A stretch of DNA of 64,000 nucleotides from contig RAYY01000003.1 in NCBI GenBank assembly GCA_003611875.1, positions 1 through 64,000 on the forward strand. The letters are read 5' to 3'. A model generated the notes under the pieces. That model was not told where the DNA came from, did no database searches, and saw nothing but the letters and a program-made list of their open reading frames with translations. Made by a program: the position numbers and the translations under genes. This document shows positions 7,548 to 16,208 of this stretch, piece after piece (the stretch's first letter is position 1; each line of letters begins with the position of its first letter). The DNA is from a bacterium D16-56. Lineage in GTDB: Bacteria; Bacillota; Clostridia; Lachnospirales; Lachnospiraceae.

Positions 7548-8507
7548 TTACCTCCTTGGCCTTCTTTTTGCTTCCCGGATAAATTCATCGTAAAACTGAT
7601 CCTGGATCTGATCGCTCTTTTTGTTTCCAAAGTATGCCCACACATCGGTCGCATCCTTGAAATTATTTTCTGCTGCTATCTTCACCAATTCCAGTTGTTC
7701 TTCCACCAGCTTCAGACTTCCGATGCAGCGATGGCTCTGAATCTCGTCATAAGACATTTTCAAGGCTTCTCCTACCTGCTTGTGGAATGCGCCGATTGAA
7801 TCCCGAACCAGATAGGCTGCATCCCGCATGATGTATTTATGCTTTCCGCCGGTGATCCGGTATATCAGGCTCTTATCCGATGCATCAAATTCCTTTTTCC
7901 CCATGGCCTCCTCGATTACCTCCGGACCTGTCAGGCCAATTCTGCCCCTGTCACTCATAATCACCATATCGGTTGCCACGACAACAAACCCCATGCCGCC
8001 AAAGCATCCTACTTTACTGCCTACCAGTCCGATCACCGGAATCTTGCCCCGGCAATGCTGGATCTGTTCCATAACCTCCGCGTGAGCTAATAGTCCTGCA
8101 TTTGCCTCATGGAGACGAACGCCGCCGGTCTCAAAGGAAATCACCACAGCCGGAACCCGGCTCTCAAAATCATTCGGATATTTCTCCTTAATTTTTTCAT
8201 AGCTCTGTCTGGCAAGACGGAAGGCAGCCACCATCTTGGCTCCGTGGACCTCTCCCACAGCGCCTCCGATAAAACGCCCTTCCTGAGATATCACAAATAC
8301 CGGGCGTTTCCCGATCTTTCCTACCCCGGTCACAACCCCATCATCAAAAGATACAGCCTCTCCTAAAATCGGAAGATGAGGGCTGGTCATCTTATCAATG
8401 GGAGCCAAAAGCTCCGTAAAAGTACCCTTATCCACCAGATTAACCGCCCGTTCTCTGGCCGTGGACTCATAAAAGCTTCTCTCCTGCATCTCCTCCCATT
8501 TTCTCAC
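7548..8507 (-). CDS. madC: Malonyl-S-ACP:biotin carboxyltransferase subunit MadC (beta)
   Basis: A 319-residue acyl-CoA carboxyltransferase-type subunit (MdcD/MadC family), with the typical stretch FETGGVRLHEANAGLLAHAE and the oxyanion-forming GGMG region. It pairs with MadD. The best start is a GTG at 8507 that overlaps the madE stop (GTGA) and has AAAGGAG about 10 bases ahead; an internal ATG at 8489 has a ribosome site too close to work well. The overlap with madE suggests coupled translation of carrier and transferase. Confidence 0.9.
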   Translation of the reverse strand: MRKWEEMQERSFYESTARERAVNLVDKGTFTELLAPIDKMTSPHLPILGEAVSFDDGVVTGVGKIGKRPVFVISQEGRFIGGAVGEVHGAKMVAAFRLARQSYEKIKEKYPNDFESRVPAVVISFETGGVRLHEANAGLLAHAEVMEQIQHCRGKIPVIGLVGSKVGCFGGMGFVVVATDMVIMSDRGRIGLTGPEVIEEAMGKKEFDASDKSLIYRITGGKHKYIMRDAAYLVRDSIGAFHKQVGEALKMSYDEIQSHRCIGSLKLVEEQLELVKIAAENNFKDATDVWAYFGNKKSDQIQDQFYDEFIREAKRRPRR

Positions 8508-8833
8508 GATTCCACGTCTCCTTTCGCCTCAAATAACGCCTGCTTTAACCGCATATGGACGATAAACGGTGTTGCATTATTATCATTGATCTCCATGTGG
8601 AGATTTCCAATCTTAGTATCTGCTACAAATTTTCCCAGTACCTTCTCCCACACCTGATCAAAACCAGTTACTGGTGTTACCACTTTTACAGTCACTCTTC
8701 CGTCCTGTTTCCTCCGTTCCATTAAAACTTCCATATCACCGGAACCAACCACCCCGCTGTGGAACCATTCCGGGGTAAAGGATGTGAAATTCTTTTCCGG
8801 CTTAAATGAGAAATTCAGCTCCTGTAATGCCAT
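8504..8833 (-). CDS. madE: Malonate decarboxylase acyl carrier protein (delta)
   Basis: About 109 residues from the ATG that follows AGAGGAG. It is the MdcC/MadE carrier protein, not a normal fatty-acid ACP. Ser31 in the motif GVVGSGDMEV is the expected attachment point for the phosphoribosyl-dephospho-CoA arm added by MdcG. Malonate is bound to the thiol of that arm by MadA, and the carboxyl group is then removed by MadC/MadD. The gene overlaps madC by 4 bases. Confidence 0.9.
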   Translation of the reverse strand: MALQELNFSFKPEKNFTSFTPEWFHSGVVGSGDMEVLMERRKQDGRVTVKVVTPVTGFDQVWEKVLGKFVADTKIGNLHMEINDNNATPFIVHMRLKQALFEAKGDVES

Positions 8834-8884
8834 GATCGTTCTCCTCTCCCGCTTTTTTTGCATCTATCTTCTTGCTGTTTTGCT

Positions 8885-8938
8885 CAGGATATGCCCGGAC
8901 CTTTTGTTGTCCATGTCAAAGCCTGAAGGCATATCCTG
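8885..8938 (-). other. Intercistronic stem-loop between madA and madE
   Basis: CAGGATATGCC (8885-8895) pairs exactly with GGCATATCCTG (8928-8938); the 32-nt loop holds a second small stem GGAC/GTCC. It fills most of the unusually long 145-base gap in an otherwise tight operon. It probably sets mRNA stability or processing, so that the carrier protein and the large subunit are made in different amounts. This role is inferred. Confidence 0.6.
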
Positions 8939-8978
8939 CTTTTTGTACAGTTCCGTTAGAAGTTGATTATGAAGCTGT

Positions 8979-10646
8979 TTACCAGCTACGGAATTTTGCC
9001 GGCGGATGATAAAGCCCCCCTGACCACTCTACCAGGTCACGAACATTTTTCGCTGCCAGCATACTGCGGTTGGCGCGGGACAGATCGATACCCAGATCCT
9101 CCGGTGTCTTTACGATTCCCTTTTTCCGGAGTGCTTTCGTCTCCTCCGGCTTTTCTTCCAGACCCACCTCCGTAAAGCCCGCTACGGCGCGGATCGCAGC
9201 CATCCGTTCCTCCAAGGAGCTGCATTTATGAAGATAAGCAATCCCTTCCTCTGTTACGATATGGGTCAGATCATCTCCGTAAATCATAACCGGCGGAATG
9301 GCAAGGTTCGCCGCCTCTGCCAGATTCCATGCATCCAGCTTATCCACAAACCCTGGGGCCATTTTCTCACGGAAGGTTTCCTGAAGCTGTACCACCAGCC
9401 TTCTTCCCCTTGGCAGATCGCCGATAAGAGAACGCTGAAGCCCATCCTCCTGACCGCACTTGATCCACGCTTCAGAGGAATGACGTCTTCCCTTGGGGTC
9501 GCATCCCATATTAGGAGCGCCGCCAAAGCCGGCAATACGGGATGCTGTCGCCGTACTGCTGTTGCCGTACTTGTCAATCTGCAGGGTTCCTCCGATAAAT
9601 AAATCGATCCCATAGTGTCCGGCAGCCTGGCAGTAAGTACGATTCGAACGCAGGCTGTCGTCCGGTCCTATAAAGAATACGTCTGACCGTGCCGCCACAT
9701 AATCCGCCATTCCGGATTCACCGCCAAAGCTGTGAATGGACTCCACCCATCCGCTCTCAATGGCAGGAATCAAAGTGGGATGAGGATTCAATGCAAAATA
9801 TTTGCAGATTTTTCCTTTCAGCCCCAGTTCTTCGCCATAGGTAGGAAGCAGAAGCTCAATGGCAGCCGTATCAAAACCAACACCATGATTCAGGCTCTGG
9901 ATCCCGTACTCAGCATAGATCCCTTTAATGACCATCATGGCACGCAGAACCTGAGAGTCCGTAATATTAGCCGGATCTCTGGTAAACAACGGTTCAACAT
10001 AGAAGGGCTGAGGCGCCTGTATAACAAAGTCCACCCAATCCCCTGGAATATCCACCCTGGGCACCTTATCCACGATCTCATTTACCTGGGCAATAACGAT
10101 TCCCTGTTTAAACTTGGTTGCCTCAATCACAACCGGTGTATCCTCTGTATTAAAGCCTGTATAAAGATTTCCCTCTTTGTCTGCAGAAACTGCTACCGTA
10201 AGCGCTACCCTGGGCGTCAGGTCGATAAAATACCGCCCGAACAGCTCCAGATAGGTGTGGATAGCGCCTATCTCAATCTTTCCTTCTTTCACAAATTGGG
10301 CCAGACGGTTGGCTTGAGAGCCTGCATAAGAAAAATCCACCTTGCTGGCAATCTTCTTCTCAAATACATCCAGATGGCTTGGCAAAGAAATTGCCGACTG
10401 GATCATATGTAGATGATGCACCTGCTCTCTGTCTACCTTGCACAGACAGTCTGCCAGAAAATCTGCCTGCTTTTGATTATCTCCCTCAATTGTCACCTTG
10501 TCATAAGGCTTAATCACGGTTTCTAATAGTTTCACCGCATTGGAGGCTTCCACGATCTTTCCGATCTTCACCAGGGGAATTGCTTCCCGGATCCGCTCCA
10601 TCCGGTCACGTTTCAGCGAATCCCATCTTTTTCTGTTTCCTTCCAT
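8979..10646 (-). CDS. madA: Acetyl-S-ACP:malonate ACP transferase (malonate decarboxylase alpha)
   Basis: A 555-residue protein of normal MdcA/MadA length, CoA-transferase-like. It exchanges acetate on the carrier protein for malonate, giving malonyl-S-ACP and free acetate. The stretch GFGGAPNMGCDPKGRRHSS (about 385-405) is a family hallmark, as is the N-terminal WDSLKRDRMERI region. The start follows AGGAGGAG. It lies 13 bases after madB in the operon. Confidence 0.93.
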   Translation of the reverse strand: MEGNRKRWDSLKRDRMERIREAIPLVKIGKIVEASNAVKLLETVIKPYDKVTIEGDNQKQADFLADCLCKVDREQVHHLHMIQSAISLPSHLDVFEKKIASKVDFSYAGSQANRLAQFVKEGKIEIGAIHTYLELFGRYFIDLTPRVALTVAVSADKEGNLYTGFNTEDTPVVIEATKFKQGIVIAQVNEIVDKVPRVDIPGDWVDFVIQAPQPFYVEPLFTRDPANITDSQVLRAMMVIKGIYAEYGIQSLNHGVGFDTAAIELLLPTYGEELGLKGKICKYFALNPHPTLIPAIESGWVESIHSFGGESGMADYVAARSDVFFIGPDDSLRSNRTYCQAAGHYGIDLFIGGTLQIDKYGNSSTATASRIAGFGGAPNMGCDPKGRRHSSEAWIKCGQEDGLQRSLIGDLPRGRRLVVQLQETFREKMAPGFVDKLDAWNLAEAANLAIPPVMIYGDDLTHIVTEEGIAYLHKCSSLEERMAAIRAVAGFTEVGLEEKPEETKALRKKGIVKTPEDLGIDLSRANRSMLAAKNVRDLVEWSGGLYHPPAKFRSW

Positions 10647-10659
10647 CTGTTTTCTCCTC

Positions 10660-11886
10660 CTACTGGAACAACATCAGCAAAAACCCTGCTGCCACGGCAG
10701 AACCGATAACGCCGGCCACATTAGGACCCATGGCATGCATCAGCAAAAAGTTGGTGGGGTTTGCCTTTCTTCCCTCTACCTGCGATACACGGGCTGCCAT
10801 CGGCACTGCAGACACACCTGCGGAACCGATCAGCGGATTGATTTTTCCGCCTGTAATGAGATACATCAGCTTGCCTAACATAACGCCGCCTGCCGTAGAA
10901 AATGCAAAGGCAGTAAGGCCAAGACCAACGATTGCAAGAGTCTGTATCTGTAAGAACTGTTCGCCGTTGGCAGTAGCGCCCACGGTCGTTCCGATCATAA
11001 TCGTAACAATATTGCTCAATGCATTCTGAGCCGTATCACTGAGACGATCCGTAACGCCGCTCTCACGGAACAGATTGCCCAGCATCAGCATGCCGATCAA
11101 AGGCGCTACAGACGGCAGCATCAATACGCAGAATACGGTACAGGCAATCGGAAACACGATCTTTTCGGATTTGGACACCTGACGAAGCTGGCTCATTTTC
11201 ACCTTGCGCTCCTTCTCGGTGGTCAGAAGACGCATGATCGGCGGCTGAATCAGAGGAATCAAAGCCATGTAAGAATAAGCGGCAACAGCAATGGGTCCCA
11301 GAAGCTCCGGCGCCAGCTTACTGGTAAGGAAAATCGCGGTAGGACCGTCGGCTCCGCCGATAATCGCAATGGAAGCCGCCTGCTCCGGGGAAAAGATTCC
11401 AATACCGATCGCAATCATAAACGCTACATAAATACCAAACTGAGCCGCCGCACCCAGCAGCAGGCTGATAGGATTGGCCAGCAAAGGCCCAAAATCTGTC
11501 ATTGCTCCTACTGCCATAAAGATCAGACAGGGGAAGATGGAGCTTTTTACCCCCATATAAATAATCCGAAGCACACCGGAATCGTACCAGTGGGCACTGG
11601 CAAGCTCTGCAAGAGCTGCCTGAATCTCTCCCTGAGAGCCGCTTTCCACTGCAGCAGCAAGACCGACCTGAGCAGCATCCTGAGCGTCATACATCAGCCC
11701 CGCCAGAGGCAGATTGGCCAGCATCATTCCAAAAGAAATCGGAAGTAAAAGAAGCGGCTCAAACTTTTTCACAATCGCCATATAAAGCAGCACAAAAGAT
11801 ACGAGCAGCATAATGGCCTGTCTGGAGGTTATGGCGGCAAATCCGGAGCTTTGTATTGTGTTTATCAATACTTCAACAATATTCAT
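10660..11886 (-). CDS. madB: Sodium-translocating carboxybiotin decarboxylase beta subunit MadB
   Basis: A 408-residue polytopic protein of the OadB/GcdB/MmdB/MadB family. It decarboxylates carboxybiotin on MadF and uses the energy to export Na+. The signature [10 protein letters not shown] is present, with Asp180 the counterpart of the essential Na+-site aspartate. Further conserved stretches are [11 protein letters not shown] in the cytoplasmic loop and ATANGEQFL and [12 protein letters not shown] near the C-terminus. Its presence marks this as the energy-conserving type of malonate decarboxylase and not the soluble Mdc type. The start follows AGGAGGAG. Confidence 0.93.
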   Translation of the reverse strand: MNIVEVLINTIQSSGFAAITSRQAIMLLVSFVLLYMAIVKKFEPLLLLPISFGMMLANLPLAGLMYDAQDAAQVGLAAAVESGSQGEIQAALAELASAHWYDSGVLRIIYMGVKSSIFPCLIFMAVGAMTDFGPLLANPISLLLGAAAQFGIYVAFMIAIGIGIFSPEQAASIAIIGGADGPTAIFLTSKLAPELLGPIAVAAYSYMALIPLIQPPIMRLLTTEKERKVKMSQLRQVSKSEKIVFPIACTVFCVLMLPSVAPLIGMLMLGNLFRESGVTDRLSDTAQNALSNIVTIMIGTTVGATANGEQFLQIQTLAIVGLGLTAFAFSTAGGVMLGKLMYLITGGKINPLIGSAGVSAVPMAARVSQVEGRKANPTNFLLMHAMGPNVAGVIGSAVAAGFLLMLFQ

Positions 11887-11916
11887 AGTAAATCTCCTCC
11901 TTCCATCAGCCTTCGT

Positions 11917-12390
11917 TTAATTCAAAACTACCAGCACATCCCCCGTATCTACTGTAGTACCCTGTGACACCAGGATCTGTTTCACCACGCCTGCCTGAGG
12001 CGCCACGATCTCATTTTCCATCTTCATTGCTTCTACCACCAACAGGCAGTCACCGGCATTTACACTCTGTCCTACCGAGGAGGTAATGGAAAGTACCTTG
12101 CCGGGCATGGGACATTCTACCTGCACATCTGCACCGCCTGCCGGGGCTGCTGCGGGAGCGGGAGCTGCCATCGGGGCTGCTGCAGGAGCCGGAGCTGCCA
12201 TGGGAGCTGCTGCCATAGGTGCTGCCTGCATCTGGGGCATCTGCGGGGCCATAGGAGCCGGAGCTGCCATCATCGGCATTCCCGGATTCATCATCATAGG
12301 CTGATTCATCGGCATTCCCTGTCCCATTGCTCCTGCTTTTTCAATATCCACCTCATAAACCTTCTGGTTCATACGTACAATATACTTCAT
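11917..12390 (-). CDS. madF: Biotin carrier protein MadF with a Met/Pro/Ala-rich linker
   Basis: About 157 residues. The C-terminal 75 residues form a biotinyl domain with the VEAMKMENE motif; the biotinylated residue is Lys123, 34 from the C-terminus as usual. An N-terminal strand (MKYIVRMNQKVYEVDIEKA) is joined to it by a linker first rich in Met and Pro (MPMNQPMMMNPGMPMM) and then in Ala-Pro. The linker lets biotin swing between the MadCD transferase and MadB. The ATG at 12390 follows GGAGG. The methionine density is unusual for this family. Confidence 0.93.
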   Translation of the reverse strand: MKYIVRMNQKVYEVDIEKAGAMGQGMPMNQPMMMNPGMPMMAAPAPMAPQMPQMQAAPMAAAPMAAPAPAAAPMAAPAPAAAPAGGADVQVECPMPGKVLSITSSVGQSVNAGDCLLVVEAMKMENEIVAPQAGVVKQILVSQGTTVDTGDVLVVLN

Positions 12391-12442
12391 CTCGATTTCC
12401 TCCACATTTATTTTTCCTATTTCCATCTTTTTGTTATACGGG

Positions 12443-12817
12443 CTACTGCACTCTCACAACTGACTGGAACACTACCTGCTCCATAGGCAAGCCGGATTCT
12501 TCCAGAACCACTGCCATAATTACTGCCAGATCATCGTCCTCCTCTGAACTCATCAATCCCTGTGCTGCCGGCTGAATCGCAGGAGCTGCCGGAGCAGGAG
12601 CTGCGGAAGAGGCTGCCTTGGGAGCGGCTGGCGCCGGCGCGGGCTTTGGCGCTGGTTCCTTCTTCGGTTCTTCCTTCCCTTTCACAACCGTTGCCAGGAT
12701 TTTAGACATCACCTGGATGAATACGGCCAGGATTGCCAATTCCAGCAAAACGATTGCCATTCCTGTAATAGAAATCACAACCGCATCTCCCAGATTAATT
12801 GCCTGTCCTGCTAACAT
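12443..12817 (-). CDS. OadG-family sodium pump decarboxylase gamma-type subunit
   Basis: A 124-residue protein with one N-terminal membrane segment (VISITGMAIVLLELAILAVF, about 14-33), an Ala-Pro-rich charged linker and a C-terminal segment DLAVIMAVVLEES. This is the layout of OadG/MmdD small subunits, which help assemble and stabilise the membrane pump. It is the first gene of the mad operon, with a strong ACGGAGGTGATC ribosome site. I do not recall an equivalent from the Malonomonas rubra mad cluster, so this may be a lineage-specific part of the pump. Confidence 0.85.
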   Translation of the reverse strand: MLAGQAINLGDAVVISITGMAIVLLELAILAVFIQVMSKILATVVKGKEEPKKEPAPKPAPAPAAPKAASSAAPAPAAPAIQPAAQGLMSSEEDDDLAVIMAVVLEESGLPMEQVVFQSVVRVQ

Positions 12818-13042
12818 GTGATCACCTCCGTTTCATATGTAATAAATTTTCCAAAGCAATAGGAATGATTCAGGAAAAAAGCAGACTTTACTAACGTTAT
12901 TTTTTTAACAAATCCGCCAGAAAAAAATTTTGCCTGGTTTAACTGTAAAATCCAGTTATTTTTCTGTTATTTTGACGATTTATTAACACAGTCTCCTTAA
13001 AACCTTTGTCATGTTTCCCACTTCTTATTATGTATTATAGCC

Positions 13043-13071
13043 TTGACTTGTCATAACGTCCAATATATAAT
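13043..13071 (+). promoter_or_regulatory. Sigma-A promoter of the LysR gene
   Basis: TTGACT (13043-13048) and TATAAT (13066-13071) are 17 bp apart. The start site would be near 13078, about 40 bases before the start codon. Confidence 0.75.
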
Positions 13072-13084
13072 AGGTCATATATCA

Positions 13085-13100
13085 ATAACATTTTTGTTAT
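13085..13100. promoter_or_regulatory. Candidate LysR operator
   Basis: The dyad ATAAC-N6-GTTAT fits the T-N11-A pattern of LysR-family sites. It lies just past the LysR gene's own start site, a place expected for autorepression. Assignment is by position and symmetry only. Confidence 0.5.
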
Positions 13101-13118
13101 AAATAAGGAGATTCTTTC

Positions 13119-14000
13119 ATGATAGACTTAAACTCTCTGACTTACTTTAAAAAGGTTGCCGAGCTGCAGCATTTCACCCTGGCAGCAGAAGAACTGCGGG
13201 TTGCTCAGCCTTCTCTGAGCCGTACCATCTCTCGGTTGGAGCAATCCCTGGGCGTCCAGCTTTTTGACCGCGCCGGAAGAAATGTCACCTTAAATCCCTA
13301 TGGCGAGATCGTGCTCCGGCACACGAACCGGATTCTTCAGGAGCTTTTTGACATTGAACGTGAGCTTGCGGATTACTCGGACCAGTCTCATCAGCTGGTC
13401 ACATTGTCTCTATATGCAGCCTCCAAGCTGTTCCCTCAGATGGTGACTGCTTTTAAACACAAGCATCCCCTAATCCGCCTCAAGGTCATTCAGGAAAGCC
13501 CCAGCCCTGATGTTTCGGAAGAATGCGACCTGACCCTTTCCTCCTCCATCTATCCCCTGAGCTCTCCTAATACAATCACTTTATTTGCAGAAGATATCCT
13601 TCTTGCACTGCCGGACTCCAGCCCTTTGGCCAACCGCCCTTTTGTGGATCTGATTGAGGTTTCCCACGAAAAGTTTATATGCCTCCACAAAGGAAAAAGC
13701 CTCCGCAAGATCACAGATACCTATTGTCAGATTGCCGGATTTGAACCAACTGTGGTTCTGGAAAGCGATAGTCCTGAGATTGTGCGTGAGCTGATTCACG
13801 CCGGAATCGGAATTGCCTTTATCCCCTCCATTACCTGGCGGGGAATGGAAACCAAAAATCTGGTTCTGCTTCCGATTCATTTTCCTCAATGCAAACGGTA
13901 TATCCAGCTTTCCTGGAGAAGCGACGGATATCTCCCTTCTGCTGCTGTTATATTTCGGGATTTTATGAAAGAATATTTTCGAGATTTTAGAAAATCTTAA
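13119..14000 (+). CDS. LysR-family regulator of malonate utilisation (MdcR-like)
   Basis: A 293-residue LysR-type regulator. The winged helix-turn-helix covers about residues 1-60 (FTLAAEELRVAQPSLSRTISRLEQSLGVQLFDR), followed by a periplasmic-binding-like effector domain. It is transcribed away from the mad operon across a shared control region, the usual arrangement for an activator that senses the pathway substrate, here probably malonate. The ribosome site is AAGGAG. Its stop codon lies inside the left arm of a terminator hairpin. Confidence 0.88.
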   Translation: MIDLNSLTYFKKVAELQHFTLAAEELRVAQPSLSRTISRLEQSLGVQLFDRAGRNVTLNPYGEIVLRHTNRILQELFDIERELADYSDQSHQLVTLSLYAASKLFPQMVTAFKHKHPLIRLKVIQESPSPDVSEECDLTLSSSIYPLSSPNTITLFAEDILLALPDSSPLANRPFVDLIEVSHEKFICLHKGKSLRKITDTYCQIAGFEPTVVLESDSPEIVRELIHAGIGIAFIPSITWRGMETKNLVLLPIHFPQCKRYIQLSWRSDGYLPSAAVIFRDFMKEYFRDFRKS

Positions 14001-14053
14001 ATTCCGGTGAACCAATCACCCACTGTCAGGCAATTCATTCACCGGAATTTAAG
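13996..14053. terminator. Terminator shared by LysR gene and the glycan operon
   Basis: CTTAAATTCCGGTGAA (13996-14011) pairs perfectly over 16 bp with TTCACCGGAATTTAAG (14038-14053), followed by a short T run on the plus strand. It lies between convergent genes and probably stops both transcripts. Confidence 0.75.
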
Positions 14054-14098
14054 CAATTTTCAGACACATTTTAGAAAAAAACGCAAAACCACTTTCCT

Positions 14099-15763
14099 CT
14101 ACAGCCTCATGCTCACCACCCCAAAAATCCGCAGCGCAGCATACCCTGCCCCGCAGCACATTCCATACAGTACCCTCCGGTTCCCGTTTCTGGTCAGAAC
14201 CAGCGTATCATTTTTAAAGCTCATGAAAAGCACCGGAAGAAACGGCAGAAAATATCTGCCCTGCACACCGCTGATGACGTTAGACCCCAAGGGTGTCCAG
14301 CCAAGCAGCATGGAAAGCATGACGGCGCCTGTACAGGAAAGGCACAGTGCCCAAACCCACAGACGTCTTCCGCCTGTGAGAACCATAGCTTCCCCCGGCT
14401 TTCGAAAGGCAAGATACAAAAGCCCTGCCGTAAAGCCCATTACCAGCACATACGGCACATCCAGCACAGGATCCAGATTGCCCAGATAAGCGCCGATCAT
14501 AGTCAGGTGGTATTGCTCTGCCTGCCACATAAGCGTATTCATGAAAATACGCATGGTCTGATAGGGCTGATGAAGCAGCGTCCCCAAGGTGTATCCGGTT
14601 TCCTCTGCCCAGACAATATAATTTTCCGTGTCCGGCGCCACATAGGCGCTTACCGTTTGTCCGTTGACCACTGACATGGCCAGAACCCACGCTCCCAGCA
14701 CACAGCAGGCAGACAGCAGCCAGTGCCTCCATCCGCCAAACTTTCTCACCGGAATCAGAAGACAAAGTCCCATAAATACTCCATAGACCATCTTGCAGGG
14801 TCCCACAAGAGCCATCACCAGGGTCAGAATTGCCACATCCTTTCCTTTTACCTGATCAGCAGCATACGCCAGATGGAGACAGCAGGATGTAAAATAGAAA
14901 ATCCACGCCATAATCCACACATCATAAGAAAAGGATGCAGACAAATGCAGGGTCATAGGAAGGACTGCCACACCGAAAAGAACCTCCTTTCCAAAAGGAA
15001 GCCTTTTCATAGCAAGCCAGGTCACTGCCACAAAAAACAGCAGGTTGCAGATTCGCCCCAGATAAACCAGCCACAGACTGTTCAGATTCAGAATTCTGGC
15101 CAGGGAAACCCCCATTGCCTGGGGAATATAGGCAGCCGGTATGGTCTTCACCGGCGGGTAAGGGGAAATCGCTGTCTTTTCCAGCACCTCCCCTGGAAGC
15201 TGCCCTTCCTCTGACACTCTCTCCCAAAATTTCTCATGAATCAGCCGATAAACGGCCTCTGTCAGCGGCCTGCCTAAAACTACTGCCTCCTTCTGATTCT
15301 CCTGCTCTTTTTTCCTCAGATATCCGTCTTGGAGCTCATACTCATAATCTCCGTAAATATCCTCCAAAAACCAATCCTGTGCTCGCACCAGCACATGTCC
15401 GTCCTCACTGTTGGCCGGCTGCCCCAGCATGTGGCTGGAAAGCTGATAGGCGCTGATATAATGGCTGATTTCATCCGGCCCAGACAACGGCGGAAGTACA
15501 AAAAGATACAAAAGCCCTAAAAGCAGTCCGGCCAGGGGATAGATTTCTTCCAGCCCTTTTTCCCGCCCTTTGGTTCCTCCTAAGAAATGCCACCCCAACA
15601 ATCCTCCGCTTCCCAATACCAAGACTGCCAGTGCCAGATAATTGCCGGTCAGCCATCTGTCACCACATGCCTGTACACTCATCTGCACCTCACTCAGATG
15701 CCAGAAGCACATGACAAGTAATGCCGCCATTCCTGCCATCCAGGTCTTATTTATTTTCTTCAT
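14099..15763 (-). CDS. DUF2142 family multi-pass membrane protein
   Basis: About 554 residues with a dozen or so membrane segments. The loop motif PPLSGPDEISHY after the first segments is the DUF2142 signature and resembles the acidic motif of GT-C glycosyltransferases, so it may transfer sugars from a lipid carrier on the outer face of the membrane. The ATG at 15763 follows AAAGGAG and overlaps the end of the DUF2304 gene by 17 bases; an upstream start would add 56 very basic residues and is unlikely. It is the last gene of the glycan operon. The precise reaction is unknown. Confidence 0.8.
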   Translation of the reverse strand: MKKINKTWMAGMAALLVMCFWHLSEVQMSVQACGDRWLTGNYLALAVLVLGSGGLLGWHFLGGTKGREKGLEEIYPLAGLLLGLLYLFVLPPLSGPDEISHYISAYQLSSHMLGQPANSEDGHVLVRAQDWFLEDIYGDYEYELQDGYLRKKEQENQKEAVVLGRPLTEAVYRLIHEKFWERVSEEGQLPGEVLEKTAISPYPPVKTIPAAYIPQAMGVSLARILNLNSLWLVYLGRICNLLFFVAVTWLAMKRLPFGKEVLFGVAVLPMTLHLSASFSYDVWIMAWIFYFTSCCLHLAYAADQVKGKDVAILTLVMALVGPCKMVYGVFMGLCLLIPVRKFGGWRHWLLSACCVLGAWVLAMSVVNGQTVSAYVAPDTENYIVWAEETGYTLGTLLHQPYQTMRIFMNTLMWQAEQYHLTMIGAYLGNLDPVLDVPYVLVMGFTAGLLYLAFRKPGEAMVLTGGRRLWVWALCLSCTGAVMLSMLLGWTPLGSNVISGVQGRYFLPFLPVLFMSFKNDTLVLTRNGNRRVLYGMCCGAGYAALRIFGVVSMRL

Positions 15764-16208
15764 CGTCTCCTTTGGCATAACCGTCTCCTGTGATTTTCTC
15801 GTTTCTCGGTACAATACCGTGAAATCCCGCCTGGCTTTCCTCTGTCTGACCTTCCGCTGCCCGGCCTTCCTCTGCCCGAATCCGTTCCTCCAGCGCCATC
15901 CTCTGAACCAGCTCCTTGATCTTGGTCTCAAGCTGGGAAATGTGAATGGTCATATAAAACACCTTCAGAATCAAAATAAAAATAGCAAACAGAAAAAGGA
16001 AATTAGCCGTAGAATAGATTCCAAGGCAATGCGCTATAAAATCTGCTGCCTGCGTAAAAACACTGAACACGACCAATACCAGAGCCAGAATGATCCAGAA
16101 AATCGCGCTTTCAATCTGCACCTTGGACTGCCGGATTTCCCGCATCATCTGAAAAAATGTTGCCACAGACACCAGAATCAACGCCGCCCGCAAGGTTATC
16201 GTCATCAT
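15747..16208 (-). CDS. DUF2304 family small membrane protein
   Basis: A 153-residue protein with three hydrophobic segments (about 5-22, 37-55, 67-92) and a charged, probably coiled-coil C-terminus (SQLETKIKELVQRMALEERIRAEE). DUF2304 proteins often sit beside DPM-like or GT2 glycosyltransferases in cell-wall glycan loci and may anchor or help them. Its start overlaps the upstream GT2 gene by 4 bases and its end overlaps the DUF2142 gene. Confidence 0.82.
   Translation of the reverse strand: MMTITLRAALILVSVATFFQMMREIRQSKVQIESAIFWIILALVLVVFSVFTQAADFIAHCLGIYSTANFLFLFAIFILILKVFYMTIHISQLETKIKELVQRMALEERIRAEEGRAAEGQTEESQAGFHGIVPRNEKITGDGYAKGDDEENK

Larger units (their letters stand above)
12818..13118. 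other. Divergent control region between the mad operon and its LysR gene
   Basis: About 300 AT-rich bases with no gene. A clear promoter faces the LysR gene (13043-13071). Several ATAAC/GTTAT half sites are scattered through it, including the palindrome TAACGTTA near 12893 and the dyad at 13085-13100. No -35/-10 pair of similar quality was found for the mad operon, which fits a promoter that needs a LysR activator. Confidence 0.7.

Noticed and set aside
12086-12304. Plus-strand Ala/Gly-rich frame opposite madF
   Set aside because: It is the complement of the Ala-Pro linker of the biotin carrier and not a gene.
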